From Streptomyces sp. NBC_01498 (lineage in GTDB: Bacteria > Actinomycetota > Actinomycetes > Streptomycetales > Streptomycetaceae), in contig NZ_CP109598.1 of assembly GCF_036327775.1 (NCBI RefSeq), forward strand, positions 744,001 to 808,000: DNA of 64,000 nt. The letters run 5' to 3'. A program made the position numbers and the translations under genes. The notes below the pieces were generated by a model. It searched no databases, was not told where the DNA came from, and saw nothing but the letters and a program-made list of their open reading frames with translations. Shown here piece by piece: positions 42,757-50,744 of this stretch (position 1 is the stretch's first letter; the number at the start of each line of letters is the position of its first letter).

Positions 42757-43704
42757 ATGACCATTTCGAACCACCTGGAGGAGTTGGACGGCCTGCCGGC
42801 GTTCGACTTCCCCGACGCCGCGGACGAGACGAGGGCGGAGCTCCCCGCCGCCGGGTCGGTGGCCTGGCGTATCGGCGTCGACGCGTACGAGGCGGAGGAG
42901 GAGTGGGAGTCGGCGTTCGCCCGCTTCGTCGAGGCGGTCGACACCACCGAGGTCCGGGCGCTGATCGTCGGTTCGTGGAGCGACGCGTACGAGACCGCAC
43001 CCACCGGCATCGTGGCGGCCCTGGTCGCGGCGGGCGACCGGTTCCCCGCCCTGCGCGCGCTGTTCGTCGGTGACATCACCTTCGAGGAGTGCGAGATCTC
43101 GTGGATCATCCAGACGGCGATGGCGCCACTGATCAACGGCCTCCCGCAGCTGCGCTCCTTCGGGGTGCGCGGCGGCCAGTCGCTGGACATGGCCGGGATC
43201 AAGCACGCGGGACTGCGGTCGCTGACAGTCGAGACGGGCGGTCTGGACGCGGGCGTGGTCCGTGACATCGGGGCGGCCGAGCTGCCTGCGCTGGAGCATC
43301 TGGACATCTGGCTCGGTGTGTCCTGGTACGGGGCGAACGCGGGCGTGGCGGACCTGGATCCGTTTCTCACCGGGGCCCGGCTGCCCGCCCTGAAGTCCCT
43401 GGCCCTGCGCAACAGCGAGATCCAGGACGAGATTGCGGCGGCGGTGGCGGGCGCGCCGGTCGTGGCGCGGCTGGAATCACTCGACCTGTCGATGGGCACC
43501 CTCGGGGACGAGGGCGCCGAGGCGCTGCTCGCCGGGCAGCCGCTCACGCACCTGAAGTCCCTGGATCTGCATCACCACTTCCTGAGCGAGCCCGTGCGGG
43601 AGCGGATCCGGGCGGCGCTGGAGCCCGCCGGAGTGGTCGTGGACCTGTCCGACTGCGAGTCCACGCGGGAAGACGACTCGCGGTACACGGCGGTGGCCGA
43701 ATGA
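42757..43704 (+). CDS. STM4015-family LRR-like protein, copy 1
   Basis: A 315-residue protein resembling the STM4015 family. After an N-terminal domain (EELDGLPAFDFPD ... SWIIQTAMAPLINGLPQLR) it has leucine-rich-repeat-like units (GLRSLTVETGGL, ALEHLDIWLGVS, ALKSLALRNSEIQDEIAAAV, RLESLDLSMGTLGDEGAEAL, HLKSLDLHHHFLS). It ends with an acidic segment and the tail DDSRYTAVAE. First gene of a six-gene operon; the ATG follows GGAG. Family function is not established to my knowledge; an LRR platform or a modified substrate are both possible. It overlaps copy 2 by 4 nt (ATGA). Confidence 0.8.
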   Translation: MTISNHLEELDGLPAFDFPDAADETRAELPAAGSVAWRIGVDAYEAEEEWESAFARFVEAVDTTEVRALIVGSWSDAYETAPTGIVAALVAAGDRFPALRALFVGDITFEECEISWIIQTAMAPLINGLPQLRSFGVRGGQSLDMAGIKHAGLRSLTVETGGLDAGVVRDIGAAELPALEHLDIWLGVSWYGANAGVADLDPFLTGARLPALKSLALRNSEIQDEIAAAVAGAPVVARLESLDLSMGTLGDEGAEALLAGQPLTHLKSLDLHHHFLSEPVRERIRAALEPAGVVVDLSDCESTREDDSRYTAVAE

Positions 43705-44675
43705 GCGGCCCGACGAGCATCGGTCATCTCGACGAGTTCCACGGGCTGCCCGTCTTCACGCTGCCGCACGACGAGGCGCCCGCGCCGGGGACGCTCCCCG
43801 AGAGCGACGCCGTCGCCTGGCGGCTCGCCTGCGCGTGGGACGACGACTGGGACTTCGCCCGGATCTGGAAGCGGTTCACGGACGTCGCGGACACCAGCCG
43901 GGTGCGCGCTCTGGTGATCGGGCCGTGGTGGAAGGGCGACTACTCGAGCCTGGCACGGGCCCTGGAGCTGATCGTCGCCGACGCCGGCCGCTTCCCCGCG
44001 CTGCGCGCGCTGTTCCTGGCGGACGTGGTCGGCGAGGAGTGCGAGGTGTCCTGGCTGGTGATGACCGACGTCACTCCGGCGATCGACGCGTTCCCGCTGC
44101 TGGAGGAGTTCGGAGTACGCGGCTGCGGCAACTCCTACAACGACGGTGCGCTCCGGCTGCGGCCCGTGACGCACGAGCATCTGCGTGTTCTGCGCTGCGA
44201 GTCGGGCGGGCTGCCGGGCGCCGTCGTGCGCGCGGTCGGCGCGAGCCGGCTGCCCGCGCTGGAGCGTCTGGAGCTGTGGCTGGGCACCGACGAGTACGGG
44301 GGCGACACGACGGTCGCCGATCTGGCGCCGCTGCTGGACGGCGGCGGGTTCCCGCGGCTGCGCCGTCTGGGGCTCCAGAACAGCGAGATCCAGGACGAGA
44401 TCGCCGCGGCCGTGGCCTCGGCGCCGGTCGTGGCCGGGCTGGAGTCGCTGGCGCTGTCCATGGGGACACTGAGCGACGAGGGCGCCGAGGCGCTGCTCGC
44501 CGGGCAGCCGCTCACGCACCTCAAGGAGCTGGATCTGCGTCATCACTTCCTCTCCGACTCCTGCGCCGAGCGGATCGAACAGGCCCTGGGCGCGCACGGT
44601 GTGCGGGTGGAGCAGGAGTCGGTGGACTACTACGACGAAGAGGACGAGTGGCGTTATGTCGCCGTCTCCGAGTAG
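43701..44675 (+). CDS. STM4015-family LRR-like protein, copy 2
   Basis: A 324-residue tandem paralogue of the preceding protein. The two are most alike in the C-terminal repeats, where NSEIQDEIAAAVA, the LSMGTL-S/G-DEGAEALL block and LLAGQPLTHLK recur nearly unchanged, while the N-terminal halves have diverged (DEFHGLPVFTLPHDEAPAP here). The C-terminus is again acidic with tyrosines (DYYDEEDEWRYVAVSE). The final R-Y-x-A-V-S/A-E is shared with copy 1. The stop lies 20 nt inside the next gene. Confidence 0.8.
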   Translation: MSGPTSIGHLDEFHGLPVFTLPHDEAPAPGTLPESDAVAWRLACAWDDDWDFARIWKRFTDVADTSRVRALVIGPWWKGDYSSLARALELIVADAGRFPALRALFLADVVGEECEVSWLVMTDVTPAIDAFPLLEEFGVRGCGNSYNDGALRLRPVTHEHLRVLRCESGGLPGAVVRAVGASRLPALERLELWLGTDEYGGDTTVADLAPLLDGGGFPRLRRLGLQNSEIQDEIAAAVASAPVVAGLESLALSMGTLSDEGAEALLAGQPLTHLKELDLRHHFLSDSCAERIEQALGAHGVRVEQESVDYYDEEDEWRYVAVSE

Positions 44676-45837
44676 TGCCACGCCGGATCTGGCCGTTGTC
44701 GGCAATCCCGCCAACCGCCGGGTCCGGCTGTTCCAGGACGCCGTCGCGGCGGCGGGGCTGCCCCCGGCCCGTGAGGTGGCCTGGCTCGACGTGCTCGGCG
44801 GGCGGGCCGTCTTCCGGCCCGGTGAGGTCGTCCGGGTCGAGTCGCCGGGTGAGGACGGGACGGTGGAGCGGCTGCTGCGCGGCGCGGACGATCCGACCCG
44901 GGTGGAGGGCACCGCCCTCTGGTACGAGCGGTTCACCTCCGTCGTAAGGGAGTTGGGCCGGGCCGTACGGGAGTCGGGGGCGGATCTTCTGGACGATCCG
45001 GACGAGTTGGCGGTGCTGTTCGACAAGCGGCTGTGCCACGGGGTGCTGGACCGGGCCTCCGTACCCGTACCGCCGTCGCCGACGTCGGGGCCCGGCGGCC
45101 CGGTGGTCCGTGGCTGGGACGATGTGCGGGCCCTGATGGAGGGACCGGGTCTGCGCCGGGCGTTCGTCAAGATCGCACACGGCTCGTCGGCCTCCGGGGT
45201 GCTCGCCGTCGAGACCGCGGGCCCCGGTCGGGTGCGGGCGACGACATCGGTCGAACGGGACGCCGCCGGGCGGCTGTTCAACTCGCTGCGGGTGCGGCGG
45301 CTGACGAGCGAGCCCGAGGTGGCGGCGATCGTCGACGCGCTGGCCCCGGACGGGCTGCATGTCGAACGGTGGCTGCCGAAGGCCACGCAGCGCGGCCGGG
45401 CGGCCGATCTGCGGGTGGTGGTCGTCGCGGGCCGGGCGACGCACGCCGTCGTACGGACCAGTTCGTCGCCCATGACCAATCTGCATCTCGGCGGGGCACG
45501 CGGCGATCTGGACGCGGTACGGGACGCGGTGGAGCGGGCCGGCGGCGCCGGGAGCTGGTCCGCCGCGCTGGACGTCTGCGAACGGGCCGCCGCGTGCTTC
45601 CCCGGCACGCACTGCGTGGGCGTTGACCTGCTGCCCGCGACCGGCTGGCGCAGGTTCGCCGTCGGTGAGGTCAACGCCTTCGGTGATCTGCTGCCCGGTC
45701 TCACCGGGCTGCCCGGCAGTGGCGCGGAGGGCCTGGACACCTACGGGGCACAACTCGCCGCCCTGCCACGGGTGTTCCCACGTTCGCCGCTTGCCGGGGC
45801 CACGAGGGCGGAGGAGGGACACGATGCGCGCGTCTGA
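44656..45837 (+). CDS. STM4014-family protein, ATP-grasp-like
   Basis: A 393-residue protein whose motifs fit an ATP-grasp fold: a pre-grasp start (DLAVVGNPANRRVRLFQDAV), LFDKRLCHGVLDRASVPVPP, an ATP-binding Lys strand and loop (AFVKIAHGSSASGVLAVE), an Arg-containing core strand (AADLRVVVVAGRATHAVVR) and the metal-binding end VGEVNAFGDLLPG (E-x-N). ATP-grasp enzymes form amide, ester or similar bonds through acyl phosphates. The start overlaps copy 2 of STM4015. In this operon it could join an amino acid or small molecule to a carrier; that is an inference. Confidence 0.75.
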   Translation: MSPSPSSATPDLAVVGNPANRRVRLFQDAVAAAGLPPAREVAWLDVLGGRAVFRPGEVVRVESPGEDGTVERLLRGADDPTRVEGTALWYERFTSVVRELGRAVRESGADLLDDPDELAVLFDKRLCHGVLDRASVPVPPSPTSGPGGPVVRGWDDVRALMEGPGLRRAFVKIAHGSSASGVLAVETAGPGRVRATTSVERDAAGRLFNSLRVRRLTSEPEVAAIVDALAPDGLHVERWLPKATQRGRAADLRVVVVAGRATHAVVRTSSSPMTNLHLGGARGDLDAVRDAVERAGGAGSWSAALDVCERAAACFPGTHCVGVDLLPATGWRRFAVGEVNAFGDLLPGLTGLPGSGAEGLDTYGAQLAALPRVFPRSPLAGATRAEEGHDARV

Positions 45838-46780
45838 TGCCACGCGGGCCCGGGGTTCAGGTCCCGAGGCCGCCGGTCCCGTGGCGACGGGTCCCGTAGC
45901 CACGAGTCCCGATGTCGCGGCCCCCGCGGTCACCGGCGAGGCGGAAGCGGTCCCGGAGCCGCCCGACATGGCACAGGTCGTCGGCCGTGACGACCTGTTG
46001 CTGATCACGCTGGACACGCTGCGGTACGACGTGGCCGCCGAGCTGGCCGCCGCGGGCCGACTGCCGAACCTCACCCGTCATCTCCCCGGCGGGCGCTGGG
46101 AGAAGCGGCACGCCCCCGGCAGCTTCACCTACGCCTCGCACCAGGCGATGTTCGCCGGATTCCTGCCGACACCGGCCCGGCAGGGGCCGCACCCCCGGCT
46201 GTTCGCCGCCCGGTTCGAGGGGAGCGAGTCCACGGCGGCGAGGACGTTCGTCTTCGACACGCCCGATCTGGTGTCGGGACTCGCGGACGCCGGGTACCGC
46301 ACGGTGTGCGTCGGGGGTGTCGGCTTCTTCAACAAGCGGGGCCCGCTCGGGTCCGTACTGCCGGGGATGTTCCAGGAGAGCCACTGGGAGCCGGAGTTCG
46401 GCGTGGCTTCGCCGAGATCGTTCGAGTCCCAGGTGGCCCGCGCGGAGAAGGTCGTGGCCGGACTCCCCACCGGTCAGCGGCTGTTCCTCTTCGTCAACGT
46501 GCCGTCGCTGCATCAGCCGAACTGGTTCCATCTGCCCGGCGCCACCCGGGAGGCGGGCGACTCGCGGGAGACGCACGCCGCCGCGCTGGAGTACGTGGAC
46601 CGGCACATCGGCCGGCTGTTCGCCGCCGCGAGCAGCCGCCGCCGCTGCTTCACCATCGTCTGTTCCGACCATGGCACGGCCTACGGCGACGACGGCTGGT
46701 CGGGCCACCGCCTGGGCCACGAGTCCGTCTGGACCGTGCCGTACGCCCATTTCTTCCTGGAGCCGGGGGCAGCCCGATGA
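45824..46780 (+). CDS. STM4013/SEN3800-family hydrolase (alkaline phosphatase superfamily)
   Basis: A 318-residue protein. After a low-complexity N-terminal extension of about 45 residues (repeats of VATGP/VATSP), the domain starts DLLLITLDTLRYDVAAELAA, a sulfatase/phosphopentomutase-like metal-binding strand, with APGSFTYASHQAMFAGFLP (candidate nucleophile region) and CSDHGTAYGDDGW plus GHRLGHESVW supplying metal-binding Asp/His. It may hydrolyse or transfer a phosphate or sulfate ester. ATG 45824 has GGAGG 8 nt upstream, inside the previous gene; ATG 45968 would drop the extension. It overlaps the next gene by 4 nt. Confidence 0.8.
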   Translation: MRASDATRARGSGPEAAGPVATGPVATSPDVAAPAVTGEAEAVPEPPDMAQVVGRDDLLLITLDTLRYDVAAELAAAGRLPNLTRHLPGGRWEKRHAPGSFTYASHQAMFAGFLPTPARQGPHPRLFAARFEGSESTAARTFVFDTPDLVSGLADAGYRTVCVGGVGFFNKRGPLGSVLPGMFQESHWEPEFGVASPRSFESQVARAEKVVAGLPTGQRLFLFVNVPSLHQPNWFHLPGATREAGDSRETHAAALEYVDRHIGRLFAAASSRRRCFTIVCSDHGTAYGDDGWSGHRLGHESVWTVPYAHFFLEPGAAR

Positions 46781-48150
46781 CGACCGAGTCGACCCACCTG
46801 TCCGTTGTCAACGCACCGCGTCCGTACGAGAGTTACGTCTACGCCTATCCGCACAAGACCGCGTACCGCCCGCTGCCCGACCGGCCCGCCCTGAGCGAGT
46901 TGTGGGCCGGGGAACGCAAGGACGCGCTCTCGCTGTATCTGCACATACCGTTCTGCGAGGTGCGCTGCGGCTTCTGCAATCTCTTCACGCGGATCGGCGC
47001 GCCCGACGAGCTGACGACCCGTTACCTCGACGCGCTGGACCGGCAGGCGACCGCCGTGGCCGACGCACTCCACGCGAACGGCGCGGCGGGCGGCGGGGTG
47101 CGGTTCGCGGCGGGAGCGTTCGGCGGCGGCACGCCCACCTTCCTGACGGCCGGTGAGCTGGAGCGGCTGTGCGACATCGCCGAGAAGCGGATGGGCGCCG
47201 ACCTGCGGTCCGTCCCGCTCTCCGTGGAGACGTCACCGTCGACCGCGACGGCCGACCGGTTGTCGGTCCTGGCCGGGCGCGGGGCCACCCGGCTGAGCAT
47301 CGGGGTGCAGAGCTTCGTCGAGGAGGAGGCGCGGGCGGCGGTGCGCCCGCAGCACCGGTCCGACGTGGAGGCCGCCCTGGGCCGGATCCGGGACGCGGGC
47401 GTCCCGGTCCTGAACATCGACCTCATCTACGGCATCGACGGGCAGACCCCGGAGTCCTGGCGGTACTCGCTCGACGCGGCGCTCGCCTGGCGCCCGGAGG
47501 AGCTGTATCTCTACCCGCTGTACGCCCGCCCGCTCACCCCGCTCGGGCGGCGCGCGCACGCCAGTGAGACGGAGTGGGACGCGCAGCGGCTCGATCTGTA
47601 CCGGCGGGGCCGGGACCATCTCCTCGCGCGGGGCTACGAGCAGGTGTCGATGCGGATGTTCCGCCTGCCCGGTGCGCCGCACGAGGGGGCGGACGACTAC
47701 GCGTGCCAGACGGACGGCATGATCGGCCTCGGCTGCGGGGCGCGCTCGTACACGGCGGATCTGCACTACTCCTTCGACTACGCGGTCGGGATGCGGGAGA
47801 TACGCACTCTTATCGACGCGTACACGACCACGACCACGGAGGACTTCGCGCGGGCCGAGGTGGGCCGCGCCGTCGACATCGGCGAGGCGCGCCGGCGCCA
47901 TCTCCTCCAGTCGCTGCTCCAGGCCGAGGGCATGGCACGGGAGGCGTACCGGGCGCGGTTCGGCACCCGTCCGGAGGAGGACTTCCCCGCCGAGCTGACG
48001 CGTTTCGCGGATCTGGGCTGGCTCGACACGGGCGCCGGTCCGGATCTGCTGCGTCTCTCGCCCGAGGGGCTCGCCCACTCGGACGCGCTGGGCCCCGCCC
48101 TGTTCTCCCCCGCCGTCCGGGCCGCGATGGCCTCGTACGAACTGAAGTGA
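46777..48150 (+). CDS. STM4012-family radical SAM protein (HemW/HemN-like)
   Basis: A 457-residue radical SAM protein related to coproporphyrinogen oxidase-like HemN/HemW enzymes. The [4Fe-4S]-SAM motif is CEVRCGFC (C60, C64, C67), preceded by LYLHIPF; GGGTPTFL, LSVETSPSTAT, RLSIGVQSF and VLNIDLIYGIDGQT follow as in HemW. The C-terminal region differs from haem enzymes (DDYACQTDGMIGLGCGARSY is HemN-like; the winged-helix end is degenerate). Its place with an ATP-grasp and a second radical SAM protein argues against haem synthesis. ATGA overlap with the preceding gene. Confidence 0.87.
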   Translation: MTTESTHLSVVNAPRPYESYVYAYPHKTAYRPLPDRPALSELWAGERKDALSLYLHIPFCEVRCGFCNLFTRIGAPDELTTRYLDALDRQATAVADALHANGAAGGGVRFAAGAFGGGTPTFLTAGELERLCDIAEKRMGADLRSVPLSVETSPSTATADRLSVLAGRGATRLSIGVQSFVEEEARAAVRPQHRSDVEAALGRIRDAGVPVLNIDLIYGIDGQTPESWRYSLDAALAWRPEELYLYPLYARPLTPLGRRAHASETEWDAQRLDLYRRGRDHLLARGYEQVSMRMFRLPGAPHEGADDYACQTDGMIGLGCGARSYTADLHYSFDYAVGMREIRTLIDAYTTTTTEDFARAEVGRAVDIGEARRRHLLQSLLQAEGMAREAYRARFGTRPEEDFPAELTRFADLGWLDTGAGPDLLRLSPEGLAHSDALGPALFSPAVRAAMASYELK

Positions 48151-48157
48151 GACCGAC

Positions 48158-49042
48158 GTGGACCTGACGATCCTCTACCGGGGCCCGCTCGCCTCCTGCG
48201 ACTACGACTGTCCCTACTGCCCGTTTGCCAAGCGCCGTGACAGCCCGGACCAGTTGCGCGCGGACCGGGCGGCGCTGGAACGCTTCACGGCGTGGGTGGC
48301 CGGGCGGACGGACGACCGGCTGTCGGTCCTGTTCACCCCGTGGGGCGAGGGGCTCACCCGCTCCTGGTACCGGCGGGCGCTGACCGAGCTGTCGCATCTG
48401 CCGCAGGTCGCCCGGGTCGCCATCCAGACGAATCTGAGCTGCCGCGTCGACTGGCTGAAGGCGGCCGACCCCGCGAAGGTGGCCCTGTGGTGCACGTATC
48501 ACCCGGGCCAGACACCGTACGACCGTTTCCTCGCCAAGTGCCGTGAACTGGAAGGCGGGGGAGTCCGGTTCAGTGTGGGTGTGGTGGGTTTCCCGGACCA
48601 TCTGGACCAGGCGCGCCGACTCCGCGCCGACCTCCCCGGCCAGGTGTATCTGTGGGTCAACGCGGCCGAGGGACGCGGGTACTCGGACGAGGAGGCGGCG
48701 GAGTGGACCGCGCTCGACCCGCTGTTCCCGTTCAGCCGCCACCCGCACTCGTCGGCGGGGCTGCCCTGCCGCACGGGCGAGTCGGTGATCTCGGTGGACG
48801 GCGAGGGCAGGGTCCGCCGGTGCCACTTCGTCCCGGCCGAGTTGGGCAATCTGTACGACGGTTCCTACCGTGAGGCTCTCCGGCCGCGCCCCTGCCCGCT
48901 CACGACGTGCGACTGCCACATCGGCTATGTCCATCTGGAGACACTGCCGTTGTACGACGTCTTCGCGGGCGGCGTCCTGGAACGGATACCGGCGGCGCCG
49001 CCGACCGGGCCGATGTCCCTTCCTTTCCCGGTGGTTCGGTGA
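48158..49042 (+). CDS. STM4011-family radical SAM protein
   Basis: A 294-residue radical SAM protein. The cluster motif is CDYDCPYC (C14, C18, C21), very close to the N-terminus. Later cysteines (GLPCRTG, RRCHFVPAELGNLY, PCPLTTCDCHIGYVH) form a SPASM-like C-terminal site, suggesting one or more auxiliary iron-sulfur clusters, as in peptide-modifying enzymes. The GTG start lies 7 nt after the STM4012 stop. Last gene of the operon, followed by a strong hairpin. A peptide or protein substrate fits the motif pattern; identity unknown. Confidence 0.85.
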   Translation: MDLTILYRGPLASCDYDCPYCPFAKRRDSPDQLRADRAALERFTAWVAGRTDDRLSVLFTPWGEGLTRSWYRRALTELSHLPQVARVAIQTNLSCRVDWLKAADPAKVALWCTYHPGQTPYDRFLAKCRELEGGGVRFSVGVVGFPDHLDQARRLRADLPGQVYLWVNAAEGRGYSDEEAAEWTALDPLFPFSRHPHSSAGLPCRTGESVISVDGEGRVRRCHFVPAELGNLYDGSYREALRPRPCPLTTCDCHIGYVHLETLPLYDVFAGGVLERIPAAPPTGPMSLPFPVVR

Positions 49043-49091
49043 CGCGCGAGCGACATCGGGTCCGGAGTTATTTCCACCGGGAAAGGACGAA

Positions 49092-49131
49092 CAGCCGTCG
49101 GCCGGCACACGGGGGTGCCGGCCGACGGCTG
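49092..49131. terminator. 17-bp perfect hairpin between convergent genes
   Basis: CAGCCGTCGGCCGGCAC (49092-49108) pairs completely with 49115-49131 around ACGGGG. It begins 50 nt after the STM4011 stop and lies 76 nt downstream of the M23 gene, so it can end both transcripts. Confidence 0.85.
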
Positions 49132-49190
49132 ATTCCGGTGGATCCGATTGCGGCGGAGCCGATTCCGGTGAATCCGATTGCGGTCGGGAC
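49131..49190. repeat. Two copies of a 30-bp direct repeat
   Basis: Copies at 49131-49160 and 49161-49190 share GATTCCGGTG-R-ATCCGATTGCGG. It sits in the short gap between the terminator and the end of the M23 gene and has no evident function. Confidence 0.7.
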
Positions 49191-49206
49191 CGGGGAGAGA
49201 AAGGCG

Positions 49207-50172
49207 TCAGAGAGAAACGCCGTGCTCGCGCAGATACGCCAGCGGGTCGACGTCGGAGCCGTATCCCGGGCCGGTGCGGATCTCGAAGTGCAGGTGCGGA
49301 CCGGTGGAATTGCCGGTGGAACCGGAGAGACCGATCTGGTCACCGGCGCCGACACTCTGGCCCGCCGACACGGAGATCGAGGAGAGATGGCCGTACTGCG
49401 AGTACTGGCCGTCGTCGTGCCGGATGACGACCTCGTTGCCGTACGACCCGGCCCAGCCCGCCGAGACGACGGTGCCGGGGGCGACCGCCTTGACGGTGGT
49501 GCCGGTGCCGACCGCGAAGTCGACGCCGGTGTGGTAGCCGCTGGCCCAACTGCTGCCGGACGCGCGGTACTGGGTGGTGATGGCGGCGCCGTCGACGGGG
49601 GCCGTGTAGCCGGACGCGGCGCTCGGCGCGGCGGGCTGCGCGGCCGTGGTGTCAGGGGCGGTGTCGGCGGCGGTGTCGGCCTTCGGGGCGGGCCGAGCGG
49701 GCGCGGGCTTCGCCGGGGCGGGCTTGGCGGGCGCGGCCTTCTTCTTCGCGGCGCCGTCGGCACGGCCCCCGGCCGTCGCCTTGGCCTGGGCGCCGATGGT
49801 GAGCTTGAGGCCCGGGTGGATCAGCGACGGGTTGTCGCCGACGGCCTCGCGGTTGTCCTCGTAGAGCGTGTGCCAGCCGCCCCGGACGTGGTGCGTCTGG
49901 GCGATTCTGGCGAGGTAGTCCCCCGGCTTCACCGTGTAGACGGACCCGCGCTTGGTCCCGGCCCGCTGCCCGGCGGGAGCGGCGGCCGTGTGCGCGACGG
50001 AGGCGGCGGACGCGGCGGTGACGGACGACGGGGCACCGGTCTGCTCGGCGGCGTGGGCACCCGTGGCGCCCACGAGCGGAATAGCGAGGGCCGCGCCGCC
50101 CGTTCCGGCGACGACGAATCCACGCACTATCGGGTTGTTCCTCGGACGGCGGTGCTTACCCTTTGCGGGCAT
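49207..50172 (-). CDS. Secreted LysM and M23-family peptidoglycan hydrolase
   Basis: A 321-residue exported protein: signal peptide (to about residue 42, GAHAAE), a LysM domain (about 78-128: SVYTVKPGDYLARIAQTHHV ... NPSLIHPGLKLTIG), an Ala/Pro/Lys-rich linker and a C-terminal M23 peptidase domain (about 200-315) with the zinc ligands in SGYHTGVDFAVG and GPHLHFEI. It should bind peptidoglycan and cleave its peptides. The ATG has GAGAGGAA upstream. The long leader contains a ydaO-type c-di-AMP riboswitch, as with other actinobacterial wall hydrolases. Confidence 0.93.
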   Translation of the reverse strand: MPAKGKHRRPRNNPIVRGFVVAGTGGAALAIPLVGATGAHAAEQTGAPSSVTAASAASVAHTAAAPAGQRAGTKRGSVYTVKPGDYLARIAQTHHVRGGWHTLYEDNREAVGDNPSLIHPGLKLTIGAQAKATAGGRADGAAKKKAAPAKPAPAKPAPARPAPKADTAADTAPDTTAAQPAAPSAASGYTAPVDGAAITTQYRASGSSWASGYHTGVDFAVGTGTTVKAVAPGTVVSAGWAGSYGNEVVIRHDDGQYSQYGHLSSISVSAGQSVGAGDQIGLSGSTGNSTGPHLHFEIRTGPGYGSDVDPLAYLREHGVSL

Positions 50173-50189
50173 GGCGAATTCCTCTCCGG

Positions 50190-50325
50190 CGCCTGCGAGG
50201 TGAGCTGTCGGGTTCGGACTGGAGATGCCCGGCCGCGCGTTGACGCGGCTTCACCCCGAGCCGTCCCGATTCTCCGGAACGGCGTACTACCTGGGTCCCC
50301 CGCTCCTGCCACACGTGAATGGGTG
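50190..50325 (-). promoter_or_regulatory. Cyclic di-AMP (ydaO/yuaA) riboswitch
   Basis: Reading the minus strand, the leader of the M23 gene shows the conserved blocks of the ydaO class in order: CAGGAGCGGGGGACCCAGGT, then a CGGGGTGAA block, GGCCGGGCATCTCC and GTCCGAACCCGACAGCTCAC ending in CTCGCAGGCG just before the ribosome site. In Streptomyces such elements switch off wall-hydrolase genes when c-di-AMP is high. The boundaries are approximate. Confidence 0.85.
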
Positions 50326-50744
50326 CTGGATGGATGCGGATTCCGAACGGCGGCAGGATTCGGCGGTCCGTTCGGATTGCGGTGACGTTAAGCCGGGCGG
50401 ACCGGCGCGGACAACCCGTTGCTTTGCTCCGGCAATCAGTGCCGCGAATACCGGCCGCCGGAACCGGTCACCCTGCGTGGAAACGGACCGGTGAATTCCG
50501 TGCGTCGCACCGATTCCCTCGGCCTCCCCCGGCCGGGCACGGCCACACACCGTCACGGATGAGATCCTGCTCACCCACGGACGACTATTTCCCTCCATCT
50601 CCCCTTCTTCCTGGGCGTGTTACTCACAATCCGGCATTACGACCAGAAACCCTTTAGTACGACTATTCGATGGGTGCCCATGTCGTAAAGTCGGAGCGCG
50701 ACAGGTCGGCGACCAGCGCCGTCCGGAGACGCGGAGGAGCTCAC

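Noticed and set aside
46777..48150. Haem biosynthesis enzyme (hemN/hemW)
   Set aside because: The fold is related, but the operon partners (ATP-grasp, second radical SAM, LRR proteins) and the STM4012-type end point to a different role.
49131..49190. CRISPR array
   Set aside because: Only two adjacent copies without spacers; the other repeats in the window are coding tandem repeats.
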